DNA of 42,317 nucleotides, from assembly GCA_946414825.1 (NCBI GenBank), contig CAMKQB010000010.1:1-42317 (forward strand), written 5' to 3'. Each line of letters begins with the position of its first letter. The first letter of the stretch is position 1. The notes below the pieces were generated by a model. It saw nothing but the letters and a program-made list of their open reading frames with translations. It was not told the DNA's origin and did no database searches. Origin of the DNA: an uncultured Lachnospiraceae bacterium. Its GTDB lineage: Bacteria; Bacillota; Clostridia; Lachnospirales; Lachnospiraceae. Below, piece after piece: positions 1 to 7,650 of the stretch. Position numbers and translations under genes: made by a program.

Positions 1-952
1 CCTTATCCTTATCGAGGAATGTCAGAAGTGTTTTTCCACCATGAATCTCCATGGTGTTTTCCTTGGAAATCCATAAATACCTTGCATTATCACCCCAGGT
101 TCCCGGAACTCGAGTCTTAACTGCGTTAGGATTTTCCTCAACTATGAGAGTCTTACTGATAGTGATATCAATCATGCTGGCATTCTTGGATAACGATACC
201 GCCTTCATTCTGTCAGCTATACCACGATAACTGCGAATACGATTATTGAAAGAATCTTTATCCATCAATACCTTATGATTTCCATCTCTGTCAGCCTGAT
301 CAAGAAGCCCCATTATAGAAAGCTTATTAATTACACTCTCAGCCTGGTCCTGAGATACTGAAAAGTTCTCCTTTACTGAATCCACACTGACACTCTGTTT
401 TTCTGTTGCGAAATTGCCAACTTTCTCAAGCAGATTGTCTATAGCATTATCAACTATCTCCTCCTGTGCAGTGTGGCCTGTCAGGTTTCCCTTCTGCTTC
501 TCCTTCTCAAGGAACTGCGTAAGCTTATCCATCTGTTCTCCATTCCCTTCTTTAAGATACTCATCGAAGGTTGCCACCTTACCATTCTTCATCTTCTGAA
601 GCATCATATTTACTCTTGGTACTGCTTCTGAATGAAATACAATCTCTGAAAGTCCTTTTTCCTTATTGATATTAGGGAGAACCGAGTAAAGGATTCCATA
701 TTTCTTGGCAAGCTTTTCAACCTTCTTCATATCCTCAGACTTAAACTGAAGCACCTGAAGATCTCCACCCTTCATAAGCAGTTTCCTCATATTTACCTTA
801 CCGAGCGACTTCTCATAATCAAGCAGTCCTCTCAGCACTTCAAAGATTTTCTGCATAGCTTTGATACCGCCACTGCCGGCTTTCATTGCTATCTCTATTC
901 CATCATAAGCGACACGAATGATCTGTACCGCCTCCTGAATCTCTTCTGCCAT
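1..952 (-). CDS. PcfB-like (DUF3801) conjugation protein, 3' part cut by window edge
   Basis: The minus-strand frame from ATG at 952 stays open to position 1, giving 317 codons without a stop, so the C-terminus lies outside the window. A GGGAG ribosome binding site sits about 9 nt before the ATG. The first 140 residues (start MAEEIQEAVQIIRVAYDGIE; later KLLMKGGDLQVLQFKSEDM and AKKYGILYSVLPN) fit the DUF3801/PcfB family. That family is found beside the relaxase and coupling protein in Gram-positive conjugative elements (pCF10 PcfB and Tn1549-like ICEs). Residues 200-317 look like a separate helix-rich region with a winged-helix flavour. Its position after the relaxase supports a role as a relaxosome or coupling-protein accessory factor. 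A VirD4-type coupling gene would be expected just beyond the left edge (inference). Confidence 0.7.
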   Translation of the reverse strand, partial: MAEEIQEAVQIIRVAYDGIEIAMKAGSGGIKAMQKIFEVLRGLLDYEKSLGKVNMRKLLMKGGDLQVLQFKSEDMKKVEKLAKKYGILYSVLPNINKEKGLSEIVFHSEAVPRVNMMLQKMKNGKVATFDEYLKEGNGEQMDKLTQFLEKEKQKGNLTGHTAQEEIVDNAIDNLLEKVGNFATEKQSVSVDSVKENFSVSQDQAESVINKLSIMGLLDQADRDGNHKVLMDKDSFNNRIRSYRGIADRMKAVSLSKNASMIDITISKTLIVEENPNAVKTRVPGTWGDNARYLWISKENTMEIHGGKTLLTFLDKDK

Positions 953-967
953 AGTTCCATCTCCCTT

Positions 968-2431
968 CTAGTATGCATAGCCCATGCTCTTTTCAAGTAG
1001 CGCTATCTCTATAATCTCCGGCATTTTTTCAGCAGGGACCTTACTCTCGATAAGATCCGTAAGCTGCCCCTCACTGAGTCCTTTCTTCATAGCCCCAACT
1101 ATATGACTAAGCTGCGCCTTATTAAGTTCTCCGGATATAACCATTCGAACCAGACTTTGCTGAGACTTCTTCTTAAAACCGAGAAGCCCAAAGAGTCCAC
1201 CTAAACCATTGGATTTTCTTCTTTCAATCTCTACCGGCATTGTTCCTACAATATTTCCATTGGAATCTTTTAGCGGAACCATATAGCCGCTGGTTGATAG
1301 CTTGGAGTTCTGTTCCTCAGAAGTCTCAACCTTATCCTCTTCTGGGTTTGCCTTAAGATTTCTAAACATCTCGTAATAATCCTTCATTCTATCAGCCGTC
1401 TCCTTACTCTTTTCTTCCAGCTCATTTCTAAGTGCATTCTCGGTTTTCTTATTCTCATCGGCCTCGCGTCTCAGCTCACTGATTTCCTTACGGATATCAT
1501 CTATATTGATATCCGCCGATTTACTCTCGGCCTTAACAGTTTTATCAACATCTAAAGTACGTTGTTTACTGATTTCTTCCAGCGTCTGCTTCTTAGCCTC
1601 TTCTATTGTCTGCTTCATTGCAGCAGCCACAATAGCCTGAATTTTATCTTCAGATACTGGTTTTTCACTCTCATTCGGAACAGTATCGTGCTTTTTCTGA
1701 GCATTGCTATTTGCATTACTATTCATATAAGAAAACAGCTCCATCATCTGTTCAAATGTAAAGCCGTTGATTACTGTATTCTGAGAAACAGCAGCTTCAG
1801 GTTTTATACTGGCATCACTCTTAGGATCGTTCTTCTCTTCATCCTCCACTTCCATCACAGCTTCTTCAGTAATCACTTCAGCCTCGGCGTCATCATCAGA
1901 GTCATCTTTTGTGGATTCATCCTCTTTCTCGTTCACCACAGTCTCCACAATTTCATCAGATTTATCCTCTACAGGTGCTTCGGTCTCTTCAGCTCTAATT
2001 AAACCATCAGGAGTTATCTTATTTTCTGCCTCTTCCTTTTCTTTCTTCATTTTGAGCAGATTCTGCTCATATAACCAGTACTCACTAAGCCTGGGAAACA
2101 AGGAATCATTAAAATGAAGATCAACATACTGCGCTGGCACACCTTCAGTTATATATCTCACAGCCTGGCTAATCTTCTCATCCTTTATCTTCTTATCAAG
2201 ATATTTATCTATCACTGATTCAGGTGCACCTGCCCTAAGCAGAAAAGATATTATTTTCTTGCGTGTCTGACTTACATTCCTTTTGTAATACTTCCTAAGA
2301 AGCAAACGATCAATTCCAGCAATCAGATCGCATCTTGCCATCTTCTTATCATCTTTAGTGAGACCATTAACATTATCTAAATATTCAAGATCTTCTTTTA
2401 TTTTCGCTTCATTTATCACAAATTCTTCCAT
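968..2431 (-). CDS. Acidic coiled-coil protein of the mobilisation region, function unknown
   Basis: This 487-residue protein has a GGAGG site 7 nt before ATG 2431 and ends 16 nt before the PcfB-like gene, so the two are probably cotranscribed. Residues 1-130 are a basic, helical domain (KKMARCDLIAGIDRLLLRKYY; then IIDKYLDKKI-type helices). Residues 130-215 are an extremely Glu/Asp-rich low-complexity linker, and residues 260-375 are predicted coiled coil with Glu/Lys heptads. The last 90 residues carry a short basic patch (GLGGLFGLLGFKKKSQQ) followed by helices ending EKSMGYAY. I see no catalytic motif, signal peptide or membrane span. I do not recognise the family. The placement between relaxase and PcfB-like protein suggests a relaxosome or transfer accessory protein, which is inference only. 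Confidence 0.75.
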   Translation of the reverse strand: MEEFVINEAKIKEDLEYLDNVNGLTKDDKKMARCDLIAGIDRLLLRKYYKRNVSQTRKKIISFLLRAGAPESVIDKYLDKKIKDEKISQAVRYITEGVPAQYVDLHFNDSLFPRLSEYWLYEQNLLKMKKEKEEAENKITPDGLIRAEETEAPVEDKSDEIVETVVNEKEDESTKDDSDDDAEAEVITEEAVMEVEDEEKNDPKSDASIKPEAAVSQNTVINGFTFEQMMELFSYMNSNANSNAQKKHDTVPNESEKPVSEDKIQAIVAAAMKQTIEEAKKQTLEEISKQRTLDVDKTVKAESKSADINIDDIRKEISELRREADENKKTENALRNELEEKSKETADRMKDYYEMFRNLKANPEEDKVETSEEQNSKLSTSGYMVPLKDSNGNIVGTMPVEIERRKSNGLGGLFGLLGFKKKSQQSLVRMVISGELNKAQLSHIVGAMKKGLSEGQLTDLIESKVPAEKMPEIIEIALLEKSMGYAY

Positions 2432-2458
2432 TCAACTACCTCCATAAAAAAAACAGCC

Positions 2459-3928
2459 CTATCTTATCTTTGGCTGTCTGATCAATTTCTTTTCTTCAAT
2501 TTTCTTCTCTGGTTCTTTTTCCGGTGTATCCTTATCAACTTCTGGATTTCTGATCATTTCCTCTTCGAGTTCTTTTATTATAGATACAGCTATTCTTACA
2601 TCTCTCGACGTTTTCTTGGACATCTCCTTAAGGAAAAGTTCTTCACTATGATAATGCTCCTTGAGTCTCATTATCTCTTCATATGTATATCCTTCTTTCT
2701 TAAGCACATCATTAAGTTCAGAATACTTTCTATGCTCCGTTTCAAATTCTTTATCTCCCGACTGAAATAGTCTTTCGCCAGGAAGAAGATCACTCATTTC
2801 AGAAGCAACCTGATAAAGCTCTCTCAGTTTTTTACCAGTTCTATAATTCTTGCTCTTAGCTCCGGAAACTTTCCGTCTTTCTGAATCAAGATCACTCTTA
2901 ACTTCCTTAAGATGGTCAAGCGAGGTTATATCATGTTCTACCAGAAACAGATATTGTTCCTCCAACTTATGCATCTTCTTTATCTCATCCCTAAACTGCC
3001 ATGCTTTACTATAAGGTCTTCTTTGAATAAGTTTTAATCTATAGAGCCTTGCAAAGTATTTCTTCTGCACCGGACTAAGTTTGGCTCTCTTACCTCTTGG
3101 TATCTTCGAATAAACTATTTTCTGAGCTTCCTCTTCAGTTTCAGCTCTGAAGGTATTAAGGGATTCATATGGAATTCTGTTTCTGATTGCTTCCTCAGTA
3201 TAATCAATTCCAAGAGTCTCTTTCTTACATCTTCGGAATCTGGACATTTCCTTTCCTCGAAATGCCAGATACTTCCCTTCCTTTATTTCATATCCTCTGT
3301 CCTTCATTATCTGAAGAAACTCATCATAGCTATAAGCTTCAGCAATCGCCACATCAATATCACGCTTTATCATATCCGAGAAGTTATCAGCACCATCACG
3401 ATAGGTATTATGATCCTTATATCGATCATGCTTTTCATTAGGATCAAGCTCGACTATGCTAAGTCCTTCCTTACTTGTAAGACGATTAACTATCGGCTGT
3501 ATTATTTTTGCCCAGTCATTATTAGCATAATGGTATTTATAACCATCTACAAAACTGACACTATTGAAAGCTATATGAATATGTATATGCTCCTTATCAT
3601 CGTGGACTGCAAACACTGTCTCGTACTTATCAGCCAGATATTCTGATATAAATTCTTCAGCTATCTTATATGCTGTATCTGCATCAGTCTCACCCGGCTT
3701 GAAGGATATAACAAAATGATATCCCTGCCTCCCAGTTACCTTTCCGAAGCTATCCTTAGTCTGCTGCATAGTTATCGAAGCTGATTCCGGAATACAGTTC
3801 ACAGCTCCAACCTTAGCCTCCTCCTGAGTTTTTTCAGGATTCATCATATAAGTAAGAAGTCTGTTTAAGTGTCCTGCATGATCAGAAGTACCGGTATCCT
3901 TGATATTCATCAACTTAGTTATTGCCAA
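2459..3928 (-). CDS. MOBP-type relaxase / mobilisation nuclease
   Basis: The N-terminal 220 residues form a relaxase/mobilisation nuclease domain. The HEHIHIHIAFNSV stretch near residue 115 is the metal-binding three-His motif III of MOBP (MobA/VirD2-like) relaxases, and YHFVISFKPGE lies before it. The nucleophile Tyr should be among the N-terminal tyrosines (for example in LLTYMMNPEKT), but I cannot assign it. Residues 250-489 are basic and helical and end in a Lys/Glu-rich tail, a likely accessory DNA-binding part. The best start is a TTG at 3928. It gives the family-typical MAITK N-terminus, has GGTGG 9 nt upstream, and overlaps the mobC stop by 14 bp; an ATG six codons in is the alternative. 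The protein would nick oriT and lead single-strand DNA into the recipient. Confidence 0.9.
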   Translation of the reverse strand: MAITKLMNIKDTGTSDHAGHLNRLLTYMMNPEKTQEEAKVGAVNCIPESASITMQQTKDSFGKVTGRQGYHFVISFKPGETDADTAYKIAEEFISEYLADKYETVFAVHDDKEHIHIHIAFNSVSFVDGYKYHYANNDWAKIIQPIVNRLTSKEGLSIVELDPNEKHDRYKDHNTYRDGADNFSDMIKRDIDVAIAEAYSYDEFLQIMKDRGYEIKEGKYLAFRGKEMSRFRRCKKETLGIDYTEEAIRNRIPYESLNTFRAETEEEAQKIVYSKIPRGKRAKLSPVQKKYFARLYRLKLIQRRPYSKAWQFRDEIKKMHKLEEQYLFLVEHDITSLDHLKEVKSDLDSERRKVSGAKSKNYRTGKKLRELYQVASEMSDLLPGERLFQSGDKEFETEHRKYSELNDVLKKEGYTYEEIMRLKEHYHSEELFLKEMSKKTSRDVRIAVSIIKELEEEMIRNPEVDKDTPEKEPEKKIEEKKLIRQPKIR

Positions 3929-4244
3929 GTCGCTTCACCACCTCTGCCATACTTAAGCTAAGACGCTGCATATAAGCAAGAAGCCTATCCTTATCGGAAG
4001 GAAGATATAAGCCGGAGTTATTATTCTTTACCACCTGATTGATATTTATACCAATATGATTAATCTCAGTTAGCATATCATGAAGAATAATTCTTATTTC
4101 TTTATGATCCATCGGTCCCTTAGAAATGCACAGCCTTATATAATCGCTTTCCTTCATCCCTGACTCCAAGGCCCTCGCTGATAAGAGTTCAGCATCCTTT
4201 TCTGAAATTCTAAAGCCTTTAACAATCGATTTCCCTCTCGCCAT
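3915..4244 (-). CDS. mobC: MobC-like relaxosome accessory protein
   Basis: This 109-residue basic protein sits directly upstream of, and overlaps, the relaxase. It has a ribbon-helix-helix-like N-terminus (GFRISEKDAELLSARALESG then KESDYIRLCI) and the helical MobC core INHIGININQVVKNNN, which is the most recognisable signature of the family. MobC proteins bind oriT next to the nick and help the relaxase open the strands. I chose ATG 4244 because GGAGG lies 7 nt upstream; the ATG two codons earlier overlaps that site. The candidate oriT begins about 100 bp upstream, so this protein could also autoregulate the mob operon, as in other MOBP systems (inference). Confidence 0.88.
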   Translation of the reverse strand: MARGKSIVKGFRISEKDAELLSARALESGMKESDYIRLCISKGPMDHKEIRIILHDMLTEINHIGININQVVKNNNSGLYLPSDKDRLLAYMQRLSLSMAEVVKRLGNN

Positions 4245-4340
4245 AAGCATTCCTCCCTTCTTTTATCTGTATGAAATCTCTGGTCACATCACCTTCATGT
4301 TTTGATGTTTTGAAATCATTTGAATATAGTGGCAAGATAC

Positions 4341-4420
4341 GCAAAATGTTTAACATTTCCATTTTGCATCTTGTTAGGGAGCACCCTAAGACCCCTGATA
4401 TATACGAATCCTGATAAATC
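4341..4420 (+). other. Candidate origin of transfer (oriT) with nested inverted repeats and nic-like ATCCTG
   Basis: Just upstream of mobC lie three compact structures. An 8-bp inverted repeat GCAAAATG/CATTTTGC (4341-4348/4360-4367) encloses AAATGTT-T-AACATTT (4344-4358). Next is the hairpin TTAGGG-AGCA-CCCTAA (4374-4389). Then comes ACGAATCCTGATAAAT, in which ATCCTG (4408-4413) matches the YATCCTG nick core known for RP4-type MOBP origins. If cleavage is after G4413 on the plus strand, the mob genes would enter the recipient last, as is usual. The location, structures and nick core agree, but the exact nick site is inference. Confidence 0.55.
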
Positions 4421-4439
4421 CCTACAAAATTCATAAGTT

Positions 4440-4627
4440 CCAACAATTTGTTGGCAAAAACCCATGAGTTCCAACAATTTGTTACACAAAAGTGGCTTCT
4501 GCCAACAATCTGTTACACAGGCATTTTTCGTGTTACACAATTTGTTGGCAGAAACTCCCTAGTTCCAACAATTTGTTACACAAATCATCCATCTGCCAAC
4601 AATATGTTACACATTCATTTTGGGATA
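4440..4627. repeat. 94-bp tandem duplication carrying six CCAACAA-n-TGTT sites on a 31-32 bp period
   Basis: Sites start at 4440, 4471, 4502, 4534 (left half degenerate), 4565 and 4596, so spacing is 31, 31, 32, 31 and 31 bp. The first is a perfect palindrome, CCAACAA-T-TTGTTGG. Four others read CCAACAATnTGTTACAC. Blocks 4440-4533 and 4534-4627 align over their whole length (the TTGTTGGC, AGTTCCAACAATTTG, CTGCCAACAAT and CATTTT parts all recur exactly 94 bp apart), so the array arose by duplicating a three-site unit. The second block runs into the stop codon of the Toprim gene. Three-helical-turn phasing suggests repeated binding of one protein on one face of the DNA: iterons, a relaxosome/MobC platform or operators. 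It is not a CRISPR, because gaps are only about 14 bp. Confidence 0.85.
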
Positions 4628-5613
4628 CCCGACTTAAGGTATTCATACTTTCTTTCAGCTACAGAGTCTGATGATAATTTCAGTCTTGTAGCCACCAGCC
4701 ATTCATTTATATCTTTATACATGACTGGAGCCGAGGCATCCTTTACCTCGTAGCCTTTATCTCTATACTTCTGAATCAGTTTTTCAGCAGCTAACCTTCC
4801 AGGTTCATCGTTATCAAGAGCAAACTCAATTTTACTAATACCCGGATGATCACATAAAAATGTTTCAAGAGGAAGATCTGCTGTCATTCCCAGTGCAATC
4901 ATATTGCTGTCAAAATCCTGAAAGATATCTACATAGCTCATCATGTCTATAGCTGCTTCAAACACTACTATCCGATTACTATTATCATTTGTAATATTGA
5001 AACCGTACCTCTTATCATTTCCTGCCACATCACATTTAAAAGCTTTCCCATCTCTATCATAGATTCCTCTCTGGCTTGCAAATCTTGTGACACCACTCTT
5101 ATCATTTCCGAGGAATACCACATTATGATATTCCTGGCTCTCATATATAATGCCCTTACGGATAAAATAATCTATTGTACTTATGCTAAGCCCTCTATCC
5201 TGATTAAGATATCTGATGATCCTATCATTATTCGAAGCAGGTACCGGAAGGATAAATTCCTTCTTTTCAGATACTGGTTTATCATTATGAATGATACAAT
5301 CTCCCGAAACAGTTTCCCCTATGCTGTCATGTCTGACTCCTGCAAAATCCAGAAGCCAGAACACAGCATCTTTAACATCCAGTCCTGCGAACTCTCTTAA
5401 GAAATCTATTTGAGAACCACCGTTCCTTCCACTCTCACATTTACCGGAAAAACGGAACCAATTTCTATGGTCATAGATTCTCATAGAATCCATCTCCTTC
5501 AAAGTATAGAACCGTCCTATTTTCTTAGGTGTATATCCAAGACTTCTGGCTACTTCAACAAGATCAACTGACTTCGCTATACTTAGTTCTTCTTCAGTGA
5601 ATCTATCGCTCAT
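4615..5613 (-). CDS. DUF3991 / Toprim domain protein (primase-like)
   Basis: The N-terminal 100 residues match the DUF3991 pattern found with Toprim domains in mobile elements (SLGYTPKKIGRFYTLKEMDS, GGSQIDFLREFAG, DAVFWLLDFAG). Residues about 205-300 are a Toprim fold. IVVFEAAIDMMSYVDI supplies the conserved Glu, and FALDNDEPGRLAAEKLI supplies the DxD metal-binding pair. No full primase catalytic core or helicase is visible at 332 residues. Such proteins are usual in Gram-positive ICEs and plasmids and are thought to help replicate the transferred single strand; that role is inference here. The ATG at 5613 overlaps the RadC-like stop (ATGA), so the two are translationally coupled. Confidence 0.85.
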   Translation of the reverse strand: MSDRFTEEELSIAKSVDLVEVARSLGYTPKKIGRFYTLKEMDSMRIYDHRNWFRFSGKCESGRNGGSQIDFLREFAGLDVKDAVFWLLDFAGVRHDSIGETVSGDCIIHNDKPVSEKKEFILPVPASNNDRIIRYLNQDRGLSISTIDYFIRKGIIYESQEYHNVVFLGNDKSGVTRFASQRGIYDRDGKAFKCDVAGNDKRYGFNITNDNSNRIVVFEAAIDMMSYVDIFQDFDSNMIALGMTADLPLETFLCDHPGISKIEFALDNDEPGRLAAEKLIQKYRDKGYEVKDASAPVMYKDINEWLVATRLKLSSDSVAERKYEYLKSGIPK

Positions 5614-6209
5614 CTCTTGGTCCTCCTTCCCGTTTTATTATTTTCAGCAATAGTGCTTACATCACCCTTATTACTATTTACTTCTGCTGCCATTGGTACT
5701 GAGAATTCAATATCCTTATAGTCTGTCTTAAGACTGTATCTCAGGTTGGAAGCTGGTAGCCTGTCCTTTTCCTTAAAGCTGAAGTAATCTGAATTATCGC
5801 CTCCAACTATTATGTGATCTACAAGCGGCACACCTACCAGATCACAAATCTTAATCATCCTGTCGGTAAGTATTGAGTCTTCAATTGAAGGGTCAAGATT
5901 TCCAGATGGATGGTTATGAATCATAATCATGGTCGATGCATTGGATAGTATAGTTGCCTTTAATAACTCTCTTGGATGCGCTACTGATCTATCCAGTGCA
6001 CCCATACTTGCAAAGGTACAATTAATAGGTGTCCCATCAGACTTTAGGTTAATGATGCAGACAACCTCTCTATCCATCTCGCATAATTCCTGACCTATTA
6101 GCTTTACCGCATCCTCAGGAGACTTAACCGGATGCCCCGACATAAGCGGAGCATCCTTATTTAAGCGAATAGACACCACATCCAACTTAAACGGATTCTT
6201 CTTCGGCAT
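5610..6209 (-). CDS. RadC-like JAB/MPN domain protein
   Basis: This 199-residue protein carries the full JAMM signature of the RadC family. MIMIHNHPSGNLDPSIED holds the His-x-His and the Ser/Asp, and GVPLVDHIIVGG follows it. It lacks the N-terminal helix-hairpin-helix part of chromosomal RadC, so it is the short form common on plasmids and ICEs. The tail (60 residues, ending GRRTKR) is unrelated low-complexity sequence. The start is ATG 6209: GGAGGTG lies 7 nt before it, and the longer frame starting at 6224 would place that site inside the gene. The molecular function of RadC JAB proteins is unsettled. Here it belongs to the element's DNA-processing operon with the Toprim protein. Confidence 0.88.
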   Translation of the reverse strand: MPKKNPFKLDVVSIRLNKDAPLMSGHPVKSPEDAVKLIGQELCEMDREVVCIINLKSDGTPINCTFASMGALDRSVAHPRELLKATILSNASTMIMIHNHPSGNLDPSIEDSILTDRMIKICDLVGVPLVDHIIVGGDNSDYFSFKEKDRLPASNLRYSLKTDYKDIEFSVPMAAEVNSNKGDVSTIAENNKTGRRTKR

Positions 6210-6312
6210 CCTCATCACCTCCATCCAGACCTTCGACCGTTATGATAAAATCCTCAGGACTTTCATTCATGATTTTAATTAAATCTTTTATATCAACAGT
6301 CTGTAATTCCAT
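6187..6312 (-). CDS. Small acidic protein, 41 aa
   Basis: The ATG at 6312 follows AGGAGGCCTCCT, an excellent ribosome binding site (itself palindromic), 10 nt after the DUF5688 stop. The product starts MELQTVDIKDLIKIMNESPE, has a beta-like stretch DFIITVEGLDGG and ends in an Asp/Glu-rich tail. The last 23 nt overlap the RadC-like gene in another frame, which suggests translational coupling. A longer in-frame ORF reaches back to 6471, but it would overlap DUF5688 by about 150 bp and has no ribosome binding site. The function is unknown. The position inside a tight operon and the strong site make it a likely real gene. Confidence 0.6.
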   Translation of the reverse strand: MELQTVDIKDLIKIMNESPEDFIITVEGLDGGDEDAEEESV

Positions 6313-6322
6313 AGGAGGCCTC

Positions 6323-7330
6323 CTATCTTTTAGGTCCTTTATTTGCTTCATATACAAGCTGCTGCTCAGACACCTCTCCATCAAGTCTTTTGTTCGGTGT
6401 ATCAGTGGCAAGCTTAAGTGTACGTGCGTTTCTGTCATAGTGATAAACCTGATTTGATAATCTATCCTCAAGATTTACTGTTGCCATATTTATGGTATGA
6501 ACCATTTCAGCAAGCTCTTCAGGAGACTGTGTGCTGGCAGGAACTGCAAGCACCTCATGAATCGAACTTGGAAGAATATATAGATCATCAGAAATTACTT
6601 CCGAAAGTTTATGGAGCTCATCCTCATAAATCATAGAAATAGCTCCATGCATATTTCTCTCATTTGTGATTACGTACATCATTTCCTCTTCAGGCTGATA
6701 AGGCATCATCATATCTAATTCCTCTTCATCAGCTCCAATATCAAATAAAGTTCCTCTGAGCATTTCACTCATACCTATAATTTTTACAGGATTTATCCTC
6801 TTAGTATTTTCAGCAGCAAGCTCAAAAAGCTCTGCTTCTTTCATACCAATAGCATCAGCAACCTTATTAGTTATGATTGAAGATGCAAGAACCCCTTCAC
6901 GATCCTCGACTACAACTCTGTAGATAATAGCTAGATCCTGGAATGGTCTATAAGGAACGTCAGCAAGAAGTCCTTTATTCTGTTCTGAATTAATAAGCTG
7001 GAATATGATTCTGTCCTTGCAGTTAGGAAGATCAATCTTTTTAATCACTTCCTCACTTCTTTCCATGCTCTGAAGATATGCTGCCGCAAACTCACTCATA
7101 ACATCAGGAAGATTCTCAGTAGCCTCATATCTTTCATACATATCCTGAAGATAAAGAGTAGGGCAGATATTTCTCTTCTCCCCCTCAAGCTCTATAGTCA
7201 CAGCATCCAGTTCTCTGTTTACCTTTGGAACCTTTTCAAATACTACCTTTCCATTCTTCATAGAATCTGGAAAGAAGTTCAAAAGTTCTGTCTCTACTAC
7301 GCCTTTAAATGTCTCAAAATTCATTCTCAT
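6323..7330 (-). CDS. DUF5688 family protein
   Basis: The 335-residue product starts MRMNFETFKGVVETELLNFF, contains IELEGEKRNICPTLYLQDMYERY, and has the central NRINPVKIIGMSEMLRGTLF-type region and ISDDLYILPSSIHEVLAVPA. This is the layout I associate with DUF5688 proteins of Lachnospiraceae and Ruminococcaceae mobile elements. There is no signal peptide, membrane span or catalytic motif. The C-terminal 30 residues are polar and disordered. GAGG lies 9 nt before ATG 7330. The gene opens the operon with the 41-aa protein, RadC-like and Toprim genes, and is preceded by a terminator-like hairpin (7389-7427). The function is unknown. Confidence 0.78.
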   Translation of the reverse strand: MRMNFETFKGVVETELLNFFPDSMKNGKVVFEKVPKVNRELDAVTIELEGEKRNICPTLYLQDMYERYEATENLPDVMSEFAAAYLQSMERSEEVIKKIDLPNCKDRIIFQLINSEQNKGLLADVPYRPFQDLAIIYRVVVEDREGVLASSIITNKVADAIGMKEAELFELAAENTKRINPVKIIGMSEMLRGTLFDIGADEEELDMMMPYQPEEEMMYVITNERNMHGAISMIYEDELHKLSEVISDDLYILPSSIHEVLAVPASTQSPEELAEMVHTINMATVNLEDRLSNQVYHYDRNARTLKLATDTPNKRLDGEVSEQQLVYEANKGPKR

Positions 7331-7388
7331 ATATTTTTACCTCTTATTCTTTCTCCCAATCACTTGGGTTTTCTCCTAAAATTGATAC

Positions 7389-7427
7389 AAAAATAGGAGA
7401 TACAAACCTTATGGCTCATATCTCCTA
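7389..7427 (-). terminator. Terminator-like hairpin between the zinc-ribbon gene and DUF5688
   Basis: On the minus strand TAGGAGATA (7427-7419) pairs perfectly with TATCTCCTA (7402-7394) across a 16-nt loop TGAGCCATAAGGTTTG, and TTTTTG follows. This has the form of an intrinsic terminator, so it may end the zinc-ribbon transcript or act as an attenuator ahead of DUF5688. Its loop resembles that of the hairpin at 13921-13955. Confidence 0.65.
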
Positions 7428-7452
7428 AAACTCTTGATATTATTTTGTTTTA

Positions 7453-7611
7453 TTATTTCTTTGTCGGTTCAATCCTTAAATGACCAGTTTCTTTATTACA
7501 CTTTGGACACTGAGCTATGATAATCTCTCCGACCTCCGGATATGGTGGTTGTTTAACAATAACTCTATGTTTATCACCACACTCCTGGCACTCACATTGA
7601 TATTGTCTCAT
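7453..7611 (-). CDS. Small zinc-ribbon protein, 52 aa
   Basis: The frame from ATG 7611 to TAA 7453 has GAGG about 8 nt upstream and encodes two metal-binding knuckles: CECQEC near residue 6 and CPKC near residue 35, separated by a basic strand (KHRVIVKQPPYPEVGEI). This is a classic rubredoxin/zinc-ribbon layout in a stand-alone protein with a basic C-terminus (HLRIEPTKK). It could be a nucleic-acid-binding accessory factor or a folding unit of a larger complex; nothing in the sequence decides. It lies between the nuclease-like gene and the hairpin before DUF5688. Confidence 0.7.
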   Translation of the reverse strand: MRQYQCECQECGDKHRVIVKQPPYPEVGEIIIAQCPKCNKETGHLRIEPTKK

Positions 7612-7650
7612 CGGCCATTACCTCGCTGTCATAAATTATTGTATAGATTC

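Noticed and set aside
1562-2002. 146-codon plus-strand frame opposite the acidic coiled-coil gene
   Set aside because: It is a Phe/Ile/His-rich antisense shadow caused by the Glu/Lys-rich codons of the real gene.
4440-4612. Regular repeats considered as a CRISPR array
   Set aside because: Repeats are about 17 bp with only about 14-bp gaps. The gaps recur between the two 94-bp blocks instead of being unique, and no cas gene is near.
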